This document shows, piece after piece, positions 36,268 to 44,342 of a stretch of DNA of 64,000 nucleotides. The stretch is from Mycobacterium sp. BK086. GTDB lineage: Bacteria > Actinomycetota > Actinomycetes > Mycobacteriales > Mycobacteriaceae. Every line of letters begins with the position of its first letter. Position 1 is the stretch's first letter. Both the position numbers and the translations under genes were made by a program. The notes under the pieces are model-generated. The model made no database searches. It had not been told where the DNA came from and saw nothing but the letters and a program-made list of their open reading frames with translations. Location: assembly GCA_004362315.1 (NCBI GenBank), contig SNWL01000009.1, positions 62,001-126,000 on the forward strand. The letters are read 5' to 3'.

Positions 36268-36966
36268 TTAAACAGCTTTCGTGACGCCGAGGTAGGTCAC
36301 GACGTCGTCGGTGTTGTCGGTTGAGCTGGTCAGCGTCGCGTACGACCGGATGAAGGACTGGCCTGCACAACCGTCAATCTTGATGCGGAATCCGGTGATG
36401 GAGATTCGCGGGGCGGTGCCCTTGAATTCCTTCTTGCCGACCGGAACGATGTTCACCACGCCGGGCTTGAGGTCGATCTTCATCTGGTATGACGCCGACA
36501 GACCGAGCGTGACGGGCAGCAGCGAGCCGTTCACGAACGGGATACCAACGCCCGGGGTGATGCCGCCGGTGGCGATTGATTCGATGTCGTCCTGGATGAT
36601 GCCGCAACCGATCTGGTAGCCGGCCTCCAAGGTGCCACCGGCCAGCTTGGTGCTGCCACCGCCGGACACCGAGGCGGTGAACGTTCCGTCGACCAGGTAT
36701 TCACGTGACCACGGCGAATTGGTCAGGGAGGCCACGGGTTCCATGGACTCGTCTTTGCCCGACACGCTAAGCGACCAACCGTCGGGGGTCTTGAGAACTC
36801 CTGGCGCAGCGGAAGGCACTGGTCCCGCGGGGCCGCCTGGTACCGGCCCTGCGTTGGCCACTGGTGCCACGTTGGGATCGGCCGGCGGGTCGGCGAGCGC
36901 GAGCGGCGCCGCACCCATCGGAGCCAGCAGGCATACTCCAGCCAATGCGGCAAAGCGTTTCAACAT
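36268..36966 (-). CDS. MspA-family porin-like protein (tandem paralogue)
   Basis: Exported protein of 232 residues with signal peptide ALADPPAD near residue 27, Pro/Gly-rich linker, then the MspA-type domain with GTLEAGYQIGCG and IRSYATLTSS. Cysteines C121 and C200 match those of the neighbour. ATG 36966 is chosen because it begins the signal peptide; the frame extends to 37050 without one. The gap of 207 bp to the next paralogue means separate transcription is possible. Confidence 0.85.
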   Translation of the reverse strand: MLKRFAALAGVCLLAPMGAAPLALADPPADPNVAPVANAGPVPGGPAGPVPSAAPGVLKTPDGWSLSVSGKDESMEPVASLTNSPWSREYLVDGTFTASVSGGGSTKLAGGTLEAGYQIGCGIIQDDIESIATGGITPGVGIPFVNGSLLPVTLGLSASYQMKIDLKPGVVNIVPVGKKEFKGTAPRISITGFRIKIDGCAGQSFIRSYATLTSSTDNTDDVVTYLGVTKAV

Positions 36967-37352
36967 GTCGTGTTGGCGCCTCTCGTCGTTGATATCCACT
37001 GTGTCGTTCGGAGGAATCATTGAGTTGGCGAGTGACGCAACGGTTAACACCGCGCCAACAAATCCCGCCCGGTTACCATCTACCGGGCGTCATTTCTCTC
37101 AATCAATGGTCAGAGACCCGGGATTCGATCTCAAGGTGGTACCAACTGCGTGCGAGGTGGGTGAAGGGGACACTCGATGGATCCTTCAAAGGTGTCCGTT
37201 GTTCGTTGTCCGTTCACCATCACGACAGTTGTCCCGTTGATCATCACTCTGTCCTGACCCTGCGGAACCCTGGCTTCACGGGTTTCAGGTTTGGGCTGGT
37301 TTGGGACTTCCAGCCGGACGGTTCGGGGGAGCCCACGATCCAGGAGGAAGCA
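36967..37352. other. 386-bp divergent promoter region
   Basis: Lies between the minus-strand MspA-like gene and the plus-strand exported protein. Contains a small hairpin CGCCCGGT-N8-ACCGGGCG at 37066-37089. A frame runs through it towards the exported protein but its composition does not look coding. No RNA gene recognised. Confidence 0.45.
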
Positions 37353-37901
37353 TTGAGAAAATCGCTGTTGTGCAGCCGGACTTTCACGGCCTCGTTGCTG
37401 GTGTCCGCGTCGGCGCTGTTGAGCATTCCGATTGCATCGGCTGATCCGGAGGCGCCGGAACCGGCACCAGAACCTGTGCCCGTCAACGCGGCGGTGGCGG
37501 CGCCCGCGCTGGACGCGCCCTCCAGCGCGGTCCCCGACGCCTGTAAGCAGTTTGGGATGGCGCTGGACCATGCCGCGTCGTACTACGAGGATTTCGCATA
37601 CGACTCCGCCGGCAGCGGGAACAGCGTCAACTACGACGATCCGAACGTCGCCAACGCTAATGTCTTCGGCCGTACCGCACTACGCGAGTCTGCTTCCGCC
37701 GCCATGTCGGCAGCATCGACGCCCGGTTTGCCTGCCGATGTTGCGGCGCCCATGAGGTCATGGTCTTTTCGTGCCGCAAAGCTGTTGGTGATCATGGGGA
37801 TTCGCGGTGGCGGTGATTCGCTGAACTCGACGGCCGATGACATGAATACTGACGCCAACAACGCACAGATGGCATGTGCGCTCAACGGTGCACGTGCCTG
37901 A
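37353..37901 (+). CDS. Secreted protein of unknown function
   Basis: Exported protein of 182 residues. A TTG at 37353 with GGAGG upstream starts a signal peptide ending at ASADPEA (about 31), then a Pro/Ala linker and a helical domain of roughly 120 residues with two cysteines (DACKQFGMALDHAASYYED and AQMACALNGARA at the C-terminus). Similar short helical exported proteins occur in mycobacteria without known function. Followed by a strong terminator. Confidence 0.75.
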   Translation: MRKSLLCSRTFTASLLVSASALLSIPIASADPEAPEPAPEPVPVNAAVAAPALDAPSSAVPDACKQFGMALDHAASYYEDFAYDSAGSGNSVNYDDPNVANANVFGRTALRESASAAMSAASTPGLPADVAAPMRSWSFRAAKLLVIMGIRGGGDSLNSTADDMNTDANNAQMACALNGARA

Positions 37902-37928
37902 TCTCTGATTGCCCACTGTCCCAACGAG

Positions 37929-37958
37929 ATCGGCCCCCTCCTTTCGGAGGGGGCCGAT
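37929..37958. terminator. Strong bidirectional terminator
   Basis: Perfect 13-bp arms (ATCGGCCCCCTCC and its complement) with a TTTC loop, between the convergent secreted-protein gene (ends 37901) and the PGRS-like gene (ends 37978). Confidence 0.8.
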
Positions 37959-37977
37959 TTCGTTGTCGGATGACGGA

Positions 37978-39471
37978 TTACCCGCCGGCGCCGCCGGTGC
38001 CGCCCTTGCCGGGGTTACCGCCAATGGAGCCGGAGCCGCCCTGGCCGGCACTGCCCGCGGTGTTGCCACCCTTACCGCCGGTGCCGCCGTTGCCGCCCTT
38101 GCCGCCGGTGATGACGCTGCCGCCGCCGGTGCCGCCGTTGCCGCCCTTACCGCCGGAGCCGGTCGTCGCGCCATCGCCGCCGGTGCCGCCGTTGGCACCC
38201 GCGCCGCCGCTGAAGCCGCCGAAGCCGCCGGTGCCGCCGTTGCCGCCAACACCGCCGGTCGCGCCCTTGCCGCCCTTCCCGCCGGCGCCTGCCGCGCCAC
38301 CGTTGTTACCGCCCAGACCGCCAGAGCCGCCCGTACCACCGGTGCCACCGGTCGTGGTGCCGGTACCGCCATCGCCACCTGTGGCGCCCGCGCCGCCGTT
38401 GCCGGTCGCGCCACCGGTGCCACCGCTACCGCCCTTGCCGCCGTTGCCGCCGGCGCCGTTGGCGCCCGCGCCGCCCGCACCGCCGGTGCCACCGGCACCG
38501 CCGTTGCCTGAGACCAGGCCACCGGTACCACCTGTGCCTCCGGCGCCACCGTTACCACCGGTCGCGGTGCCTGCGCCGCCCGCACCGCCGGCGCCGCCGG
38601 CGCCGCCCGCCGCCGAACCGTAGAAGCCGCCCTTGCCGCCGTTGCCGCCTGCGCCGCCGTCGGTGCCTGCGGTGCCGCCGCCATAACCGGCACCACCCGC
38701 GCCGCCGGCGCCCGCGCTGCCGCTGCCGGCCATCGGCAGGCTCGCGGCATTGCCGCCGTTGCCGCCGGCTCCGCCGGCCACACCGGTCGTCGTGCTGGCG
38801 CCACCGGCGCCGCCCGCGCCGCCGCTGCCGGACAGGGCACCGGCGTTGCCACCGTTGCCGCCGGCACCGCCGGCGATACCCTTGCCGCCGTTGCCGCCGC
38901 CGCCGCCGAACAGCGCGCCGGAGGACGAGCTGCCGGCGAGCAGACCGCCGTTGCCGCCGTTACCGCCCTTGCCGCCGTTGATGTTGGCCGAGGTGGCGTC
39001 GCCACCGTTGCCGCCGTTGCCGTACAGCCCGGCGCTGCCGCCGTTGCCGCCGTTGTAGCCGTTGCCGCCGTTGCCCATCAACAGGCCGCCCTTGCCGCCG
39101 TTGCAGGCTGCGCTGGAGCACTGGGTGTCGGCTGCGCTGTAGCTGTAGCCGTTGCCGATGAGCAGGCCGCCGTTGGGGTGTTCGGCGGTGCCGTTGCCGA
39201 TGAACATCGAGACCAGGTCGCCGGCGGCGTTGGCCGATGCGGCGCCCGTGACGGTCTTGAGGCTGACGTTGTTGTTGCCACCCGGCGTCGCGGGCAAAAG
39301 CCACAGATCCGACTCACCGGACGTCAGCTTGTACTCCGGGGAAGCGGTGGCCATGGGGGCCTCGGTGAGGGCGAACAGGACGCCCGCGCCCACCATCGCC
39401 GCACCGGCGATACCTGTGGTGACAAAGGCTGGAGCAGCCACGCGCGGCGATTTCTTGCGGTGTTTGGACAA
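37978..39471 (-). CDS. PGRS-like glycine-repeat exported protein without PE domain
   Basis: About 497 residues from a TTG at 39471, with AAGGGA upstream. Residues 1-45 form a basic start (KHRKKSPR) and hydrophobic signal sequence; 45-160 is a more ordinary region ending with GNGGNGYNGGNGG; the rest is almost entirely GGNGG/GGAGG/GGTGG repeats as in PE_PGRS proteins. No PE domain precedes it. In mycobacterial PGRS proteins the repeats are thought to form glycine-rich helical sandwiches at the cell surface. The opposite strand is open as a Pro/Ala-rich shadow frame. The N-terminal extension to 39711 is not supported. Confidence 0.85.
   Translation of the reverse strand: MSKHRKKSPRVAAPAFVTTGIAGAAMVGAGVLFALTEAPMATASPEYKLTSGESDLWLLPATPGGNNNVSLKTVTGAASANAAGDLVSMFIGNGTAEHPNGGLLIGNGYSYSAADTQCSSAACNGGKGGLLMGNGGNGYNGGNGGSAGLYGNGGNGGDATSANINGGKGGNGGNGGLLAGSSSSGALFGGGGGNGGKGIAGGAGGNGGNAGALSGSGGAGGAGGASTTTGVAGGAGGNGGNAASLPMAGSGSAGAGGAGGAGYGGGTAGTDGGAGGNGGKGGFYGSAAGGAGGAGGAGGAGTATGGNGGAGGTGGTGGLVSGNGGAGGTGGAGGAGANGAGGNGGKGGSGGTGGATGNGGAGATGGDGGTGTTTGGTGGTGGSGGLGGNNGGAAGAGGKGGKGATGGVGGNGGTGGFGGFSGGAGANGGTGGDGATTGSGGKGGNGGTGGGSVITGGKGGNGGTGGKGGNTAGSAGQGGSGSIGGNPGKGGTGGAGG
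37987..39110. repeat. GC-rich tandem repeats encoding GGX motifs
   Basis: The coding repeats (plus-strand triplet pattern GCC GCC xxx) run through most of the PGRS-like gene. Near-identical 9-21 bp units make slippage and recombination likely, so repeat number may vary between strains and may be misassembled. Confidence 0.8.
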
Positions 39472-39640
39472 GATCGGAATTCCCTTCGAAGAAGTCTTCA
39501 GTCCGGCAAATGCGCCGAGTGGTTCACTGCAAGGGAAATCCAAGGAGACGCCGCTTACTCGCGGCTGGCCCCCACTTGGCGCACTGCCGAACTTCGTGCA
39601 AACGCCAGTTGAACCCAACCTGTAAAACCCGCCGTAGTGG

Positions 39641-40159
39641 CTATTTGCAGAGTTCGGCGATCCGGGTGTTGAGGGTCTCGGCGTTGCGCAGGCGGTCGGC
39701 CTGTGCTGCATCGCCGTTGGGCACCCCGGCTAACGCGTTCATCGAAATATCCTGCAGCCCGGTCGCGAACGCGCGAATCGCGTCGGCGAGATCCGCCGGA
39801 GTGCCGGGATTCAGGTGGGCCAACAGGTAGGTCGCGCCGCCCGACATCGCCAGCCGCGCGTTTGCTGCGACGCCCTGCACCTCGGCGCCGGCGTTGGCGT
39901 GGCTCTGCAGCGACACCGCCGAACTGACGGTCCGATATGCGGCGCAGGCATTGGCCTTGGGGTCACCGCTCTGCGACGCCGCGGGTGCGGCGCTTTGCGG
40001 CGTCGGCCGAAGCAGGGCCCACGTGGCCACGCCCACCGCGATCAGGGCGATGACCAAGGCGACGACGGCGATCCAGTTCGTCGATCGGGATTGGCGGGCG
40101 GGACGGTGAGACGAGGGCGGTTCGTACGCTTTGGTCGTCTCTTCGGTCGGCTCCGACAT
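39641..40159 (-). CDS. Membrane-anchored protein, Mce-associated-like layout
   Basis: Protein of 172 residues: a cytosolic polar start, one transmembrane helix (about 29-50, IAVVALVIALIAVGVATWAL) and an extracytoplasmic helical domain with two cysteines (ANACAAYR and the C-terminal ELCK). The layout is like small Mce-associated membrane proteins, but no specific motif confirms this. The ATG at 40159 begins the natural product; the frame upstream is antisense to other sequence. Confidence 0.7.
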   Translation of the reverse strand: MSEPTEETTKAYEPPSSHRPARQSRSTNWIAVVALVIALIAVGVATWALLRPTPQSAAPAASQSGDPKANACAAYRTVSSAVSLQSHANAGAEVQGVAANARLAMSGGATYLLAHLNPGTPADLADAIRAFATGLQDISMNALAGVPNGDAAQADRLRNAETLNTRIAELCK

Positions 40160-40228
40160 GACGTCGATACTAATCACGCGCCCTGGCAGTCCCTTCAAAA
40201 GCGTAGTCTGGCTGCGGAAAGGCGAACT

Positions 40229-40489
40229 GTGGTTGCGATATTGACGCGCATGGGTGGTGCGCTCGTCTGCGCCGCGCTGGCGGTGCAGATCGTCGTCGCG
40301 GCGCCCCAGGCGGTCGCGCAGGGCTGCCCGCCGGGCCACGTCAACAACTCCTACACCGGCCAGTGCTACCTACAGGGCAGTGCCCCGACCATCAACGGTG
40401 TTCCGTGTGTGGCAAGCAATCGTGGTCTGTGCCAATCGTTTACACAGAATCAGCAACCGCCGAGAAGGCCGTACACCTCGATCGGATGA
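40229..40489 (+). CDS. Small secreted cysteine-containing protein
   Basis: Eighty-six residues from GTG 40229 (AAAGG upstream). A signal peptide ends near AVAQGCP (about 32); the mature part of some 54 residues has four cysteines (CPPGH, QCYLQG, PCVAS, LCQSF), suggesting a disulphide-bonded mini-protein. No family recognised. It diverges from the membrane protein at 39641 and converges with the SDR. Confidence 0.6.
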   Translation: MVAILTRMGGALVCAALAVQIVVAAPQAVAQGCPPGHVNNSYTGQCYLQGSAPTINGVPCVASNRGLCQSFTQNQQPPRRPYTSIG

Positions 40490-40494
40490 CGACT

Positions 40495-41280
40495 TTACGT
40501 CCGCGCCAACACCTTCGTGAGCAACCGAGTCATCCAGTTCGGGGACACCTGCGACATCGCCGCCAGAACGCTGGTCTGCCGCCCGACGGGATAGTGCACC
40601 TTGGGCGGCCGGCCGCGGCCGCGATGGGTGGCCGCATACACGGCCTTGGCGACATCCTCAGGTCCGAGGTTGATCCCCAGCGACTTCGTGCTGCCGGTTT
40701 CGACGCCGTCGGTCATCGCGGTCTTGACGAACAGCGGCCACATCGCGAGTACCCGGATGTCGTAGCGCCGCCATTCCAGTTCGAGTGCCTCGGTCAGCGC
40801 GCGTAGCGCGAACTTGGTGGCCGAATAGGTGGCGAGTTCGGGCTGGCCGTAGAGCGCCGAGGCCGAACACATGTTGACCACTTGCGCGTGCGCGGTGTCA
40901 CGCAGGTAGGGGAACGCGGCATGGAGCCCGGCCAGCGCGCCATAGACGTTGATGTCGATCATCTGCCGGTGCGCGCTGAGCGGGACATCGGCGAATGCAC
41001 CGTTGGTCAGCACCCCGGCGTTGTTCACCAGGATGTCGAGTTTTCCTGTCGCGCTGGCGAATTCGGCTAGTCGCTCGGACCAGGCGGCGGCATCGGTGAC
41101 GTCGAGTTGGCCGATGGCGATCTCCCCGCCGCGACCGGCGATCTCGTCGCGCAGGGTGGCCAATCCGCCGAGATCGACATCGTAGGCGCCGATGCGATAG
41201 CCGTGCCCGGCGAACGTCAGCGCGGTTGCCCGGCCGATACCCGCAGCGGCTCCGGTGATGAAGACACCCGGTGAGCTCAT
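40495..41280 (-). CDS. Short-chain dehydrogenase/reductase
   Basis: Classical SDR of 261 residues: GAAAGIG at 10-16, NNAGV near 86-90, Ser in CSASALYG and the YSATK active site near 155-159. The C-terminal tail (SQVSPNWMTRLLTKVLART) resembles the hydrophobic tail of SDRs that act on lipid substrates. Its ATG overlaps the stop of the small upstream protein by 4 bp. Substrate unknown. Confidence 0.88.
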   Translation of the reverse strand: MSSPGVFITGAAAGIGRATALTFAGHGYRIGAYDVDLGGLATLRDEIAGRGGEIAIGQLDVTDAAAWSERLAEFASATGKLDILVNNAGVLTNGAFADVPLSAHRQMIDINVYGALAGLHAAFPYLRDTAHAQVVNMCSASALYGQPELATYSATKFALRALTEALELEWRRYDIRVLAMWPLFVKTAMTDGVETGSTKSLGINLGPEDVAKAVYAATHRGRGRPPKVHYPVGRQTSVLAAMSQVSPNWMTRLLTKVLART

Positions 41281-41537
41281 ACGACTTTCAGATGCGGTGT
41301 CCCGACCGCAGGCTCCGAGGCGATGCGGTCGTTGGCTGCGGCCATCGCGGTGTCGACCCGCACAGCGGCGGTCTGACAGGCCACGGTCGCCTTACGGCCG
41401 AGCCCGTCGAGCTCGTCGGCGGCGTTGCGTAGGTACGAGGTCAACGTGATGCGCAGCCGTTCACCCGCGCGGGCCAGACGGTTGCGAACCCGGTCGTCGA
41501 CCGTCACGGTGACGTAGGGCAGTTCGAGCTTGATCAT
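41277..41537 (-). CDS. Small protein (86 aa), unknown function
   Basis: Protein of 86 residues from ATG 41537, with GGAGG upstream. Contains a basic-hydrophobic segment (VDDRVRNRLARAGERLRITL) and an Ala-rich helix; no motif recognised. It is translationally coupled to the SDR (4-bp overlap), which suggests a shared function. Confidence 0.6.
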   Translation of the reverse strand: MIKLELPYVTVTVDDRVRNRLARAGERLRITLTSYLRNAADELDGLGRKATVACQTAAVRVDTAMAAANDRIASEPAVGTPHLKVV

Positions 41538-41596
41538 GTGCGCCTCCAGAGCCGTTCTGTCGAATGTAGACGACCGGTCTGGATGCGGGGAGTCAG

Positions 41597-42160
41597 CTAT
41601 GCCCCGCAGTTGTGTGAGTAGCCGGGCTTTCCGCTTGCGCTGCACCAGAAGAAGCCGGTGTCGTCGGAGAACTGTTCGCCCTGCTTGACGAAATGCATGA
41701 TCGTGCCGTCGTCCTGCTGTTCCAGCGCGGCGTCCCAGATCATGCCCGGCGCAAAGGCGTCGCCGAGGCCGTTGCCGGTCTTACCGGTCAACGTCGTGAA
41801 CGTGAATGCCAGGCCCGCGGGTATGGGCGCCCATTGCGCATTCCAGGTTTCGCCGTCGACCGCGCCGTCGTTGATCTGGATCACGGCTGTGCCGTCGGCC
41901 CGGACGGTCATGGTCCGGGTGTGCCCGACCCACTCGCCGATGAAGGCGTTGCTCGCCGCGGGTGCCGCGCTGCTCGTCGGTGTCACCGTGGTGCTGGTGG
42001 TCTTCGTCGACGTCGAAGGGGTGGTCGACGTCGGCGCCGCTGTGGACGACGACGCGGCGGTGGGGGCCGGCTGAGGAGAATCCTTCGAGCATGCCGGGAC
42101 ACTCGCCAGCACTCCGAGGAGAACGACACCCGTTGCGACGCTGAGAACTTTTGTCGTCAT
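41597..42160 (-). CDS. Lipoprotein with Ser/Thr-rich linker
   Basis: Predicted lipoprotein of 187 residues: lipobox VPAC with C24, a Thr/Ser/Pro linker (about 30-72), then a beta-rich domain with NAFIGEWVGHTRTMTV and ending in two cysteines (FFWCSAS, HNCGA). Small surface lipoproteins of this design are frequent in mycobacteria. Its ATG overlaps the P450 stop by 4 bp, so it is cotranscribed with the P450. Confidence 0.8.
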   Translation of the reverse strand: MTTKVLSVATGVVLLGVLASVPACSKDSPQPAPTAASSSTAAPTSTTPSTSTKTTSTTVTPTSSAAPAASNAFIGEWVGHTRTMTVRADGTAVIQINDGAVDGETWNAQWAPIPAGLAFTFTTLTGKTGNGLGDAFAPGMIWDAALEQQDDGTIMHFVKQGEQFSDDTGFFWCSASGKPGYSHNCGA

Positions 42161-43377
42161 GACGTCGAGACTCGCACGTTCGCCGGCCCGCGTACGGCGT
42201 AATTGGTGCCGAAGTCGATCGGGGTGTGCACCTGCCAGTCCGGCAGTGCGTCGAGGAACTCCTCGAGGAAGATCTGGGCTTCCAGTCGGGCGAGGTTCAT
42301 GCCCAGGCAGCTGTGCAGTCCGAAGGCGTACCCGAGGTGGGAGAGCTTCGCGCGGGACACGTCGAACTCGCCCGCGCGCTCCCAGCGCTGGGGATCGCGG
42401 TTGGCCGCCCCGAGCAGGAGCGTGATGCGGGCGCCCTCGGGGATCCGAACCCCGGCCACCGCGACGTCGTCGGCGATCACGTCGCGGAACACCGAGTGGG
42501 TGATCGTCTCGTACCGGTGCACCTCCTCGGTCGCCGCCGGGATCAGGGAGCGGTCCTGGTGGACGACGCGGCGCTGGTCGGGGTGTTCAGCGAGCGTTGC
42601 GACGATCTGGGCGAGCAGCTTGGCGGTGGTCTCGTTACCCGCGAAGACCAGCTGGGTGTTGCCGGCCACGACTTCCTGTTCGGTCATGTGGCTGCGCGCG
42701 TACTGGTGGCGAACCATCGTGGCGATCAGTCCCGGCTCGTCGTCCGGCGCGTCACGCAGCCGGCCGATCTCGTCGCGCAGGTAGGCGTTCAGCTCGGCGG
42801 TGGCCTGCCGCCCCGCGGCGATCAATGCCTCGCCGCGCGCCCCGGGGTTCGTGTAGCCCTCGGCCGAGGCGCCCATCGCATCGCTCCACGCCGAGAACTG
42901 GTCGACCATGGCCGATTCGATGCCGAGCATCCGCGCGATCACTTCGGTGGGGATGCCGCGGGTCAGCTCGGAGACGATCTCCACCGTCTCGCCCGACTCC
43001 AGCCGGGCCAGCACGGGTTCGAGGCGGCGGCGGATGACGTCGGTGATCATCGGCCGCAGGGCGGCCAGGTCCTTCGCGCGGAAGTCATGCGACCAGATCG
43101 CCCGGATCCGGTCGTGGTGGGGACCGTCGTAGAACTCCATCGTCGGCCCACCGAACACGCCGGCCTGTTCGGCCTGCCCCTTCTCCGACCCGAACAGCTC
43201 GGTGTTGGTCAGGATCATCTTGGCCGGCGCGAAATCGCTGACCATCCAGCGGTTCACCCGCTCGTTGAACACCACCCCGCCGAGGGCCCTGATCTCCTCA
43301 TAGCGCGCCCACGGCAGCCGCACGAATGCCGGGTCGGCGGTGTCGAACGCGAGCCGCGGAGGGCTGACGGCGGTCAT
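42157..43377 (-). CDS. Cytochrome P450
   Basis: Haem monooxygenase of 406 residues with all hallmark motifs: I-helix AGNETT (246-251), ExxR at E285-R288, and the haem-binding FGLHSCLGMNLA with C357. It needs a ferredoxin and reductase; none is adjacent, but a [2Fe-2S] ferredoxin is encoded at 54194. ATG 43377 begins the expected product; the frame to 43413 runs into the operator. Its promoter shares the 24-bp motif at 43398-43421 with the divergent cyclase gene. Probably hydroxylates the substrate of the regulon that includes the BVMO (inference). Confidence 0.9.
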   Translation of the reverse strand: MTAVSPPRLAFDTADPAFVRLPWARYEEIRALGGVVFNERVNRWMVSDFAPAKMILTNTELFGSEKGQAEQAGVFGGPTMEFYDGPHHDRIRAIWSHDFRAKDLAALRPMITDVIRRRLEPVLARLESGETVEIVSELTRGIPTEVIARMLGIESAMVDQFSAWSDAMGASAEGYTNPGARGEALIAAGRQATAELNAYLRDEIGRLRDAPDDEPGLIATMVRHQYARSHMTEQEVVAGNTQLVFAGNETTAKLLAQIVATLAEHPDQRRVVHQDRSLIPAATEEVHRYETITHSVFRDVIADDVAVAGVRIPEGARITLLLGAANRDPQRWERAGEFDVSRAKLSHLGYAFGLHSCLGMNLARLEAQIFLEEFLDALPDWQVHTPIDFGTNYAVRGPANVRVSTS

Positions 43378-43397
43378 CGGCCAGATCGTTCCAGAAC

Positions 43398-43421
43398 TTA
43401 CAAACGTATGCAATTGTGTAA
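43398..43421. promoter_or_regulatory. Inverted-repeat operator TTACA-N14-TGTAA, P450/cyclase promoter
   Basis: TTACA and TGTAA arms with 14-bp spacing, exactly as at 3207-3230 and 12646-12669. The site ends 3 bp before the GTG start of the cyclase gene and lies 20 bp upstream of the P450 start, so one bound repressor could block both. Confidence 0.65.
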
Positions 43422-43424
43422 CGC

Positions 43425-44342
43425 GTGACCGCTAACTTCAAGGACCTCGGAGCCGAACTGTCCAACTGGGGCCGATGGGGTCCTGAGGACCAGCTCGGCA
43501 CCTTGAACCTGGTGGGCCCGCAACATGTGCGAGCGGCCGCCGCCGAAGTCGCCAGCGGCAAGGTCTTTCAGCTGAGCATCGCTGTCGGCAAGGACGGACC
43601 GCAGAGCGGAATGGGCGGTCGGCTCAACCCCGTACACCTGATGTCAATGCAGCCGCAGGACTGGGACCCGCACGGGCTGCAGGTCTCCGACGACTGGATC
43701 ATCATGCCGTTGCAGTCTGGCACCCAATGGGATGGCTTGTCGCACATCGGTTATGACGGGAAACTGTACAACGGCTATTCAGCAGACGACGTCACTACCC
43801 GGTTCGGTGCGCGCAAGCTCGCGGTCGACGCGATGACCGACCGGATCACCGGCCGCGGCGTGCTGCTGGACATCGCCAGGCTGCACGGCGTCGATTGGCT
43901 GGAGTCCGGAACCCCCATCACACCTGGCGATCTGGAGGCGGCCGAAGCCGCGCAGGGGGTCACGGTCGGGGAGGCCGACTTCCTTCTGGTCCGGACCGGC
44001 TGGCGGACACGCTTTTTGGCGCACGGGCGGGACGGCTGGATGAGCGGCGAACCGGGCCTGAATCTGGACTGCGCCGGTTGGCTTCATCGGCGCGGTGTGG
44101 CGGCGGTCGGTTCGGACAACTGGGGTATCGAGGTCATGCCCAGCGGGATCGACGGCGCGATCATGCCGTTGCACTGCGTGCTGATTCGCGATATGGGCAT
44201 GCCGCTGGCCGAGATCCTCGACCTGGAGTCACTCGCCGAGGACTGCGCCGCAGACGGACGGTGGAGCTTCCTGTTCGTGGCGCCTCCGCTGCACATCAGC
44301 AATGCGGTCGGGTCGCCGACCACCCCGATCGCCATCAAATGA
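43425..44342 (+). CDS. Cyclase-family (kynurenine formamidase-like) hydrolase
   Basis: Metal-dependent hydrolase-fold protein of 305 residues. The region SGTQWDGLSHIG corresponds to the family motif HGTHxDxxxH, though the first His residues are replaced, so metal binding may be altered. The family opens amide or lactone-like bonds. The GTG start is three bases after the operator, suggesting a very short leader. The stop overlaps the next gene's ATG. In this setting it could open the lactone made by a BVMO (inference). Confidence 0.82.
   Translation: MTANFKDLGAELSNWGRWGPEDQLGTLNLVGPQHVRAAAAEVASGKVFQLSIAVGKDGPQSGMGGRLNPVHLMSMQPQDWDPHGLQVSDDWIIMPLQSGTQWDGLSHIGYDGKLYNGYSADDVTTRFGARKLAVDAMTDRITGRGVLLDIARLHGVDWLESGTPITPGDLEAAEAAQGVTVGEADFLLVRTGWRTRFLAHGRDGWMSGEPGLNLDCAGWLHRRGVAAVGSDNWGIEVMPSGIDGAIMPLHCVLIRDMGMPLAEILDLESLAEDCAADGRWSFLFVAPPLHISNAVGSPTTPIAIK

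Noticed and set aside
37874..38623. Plus-strand Pro-rich frame over the PGRS region
   Set aside because: It is the complement of GGX repeats; no RBS or signal peptide, and the minus-strand gene has both.
37987..39110. Repeat array as a possible CRISPR
   Set aside because: The repeats are short, in-frame GGX codons without unique spacers of constant length.
43895..44338. Upstream extension of the FMN dehydrogenase frame
   Set aside because: Overlaps the cyclase gene in another frame; the ATGA overlap at 44339 fits the operon start.
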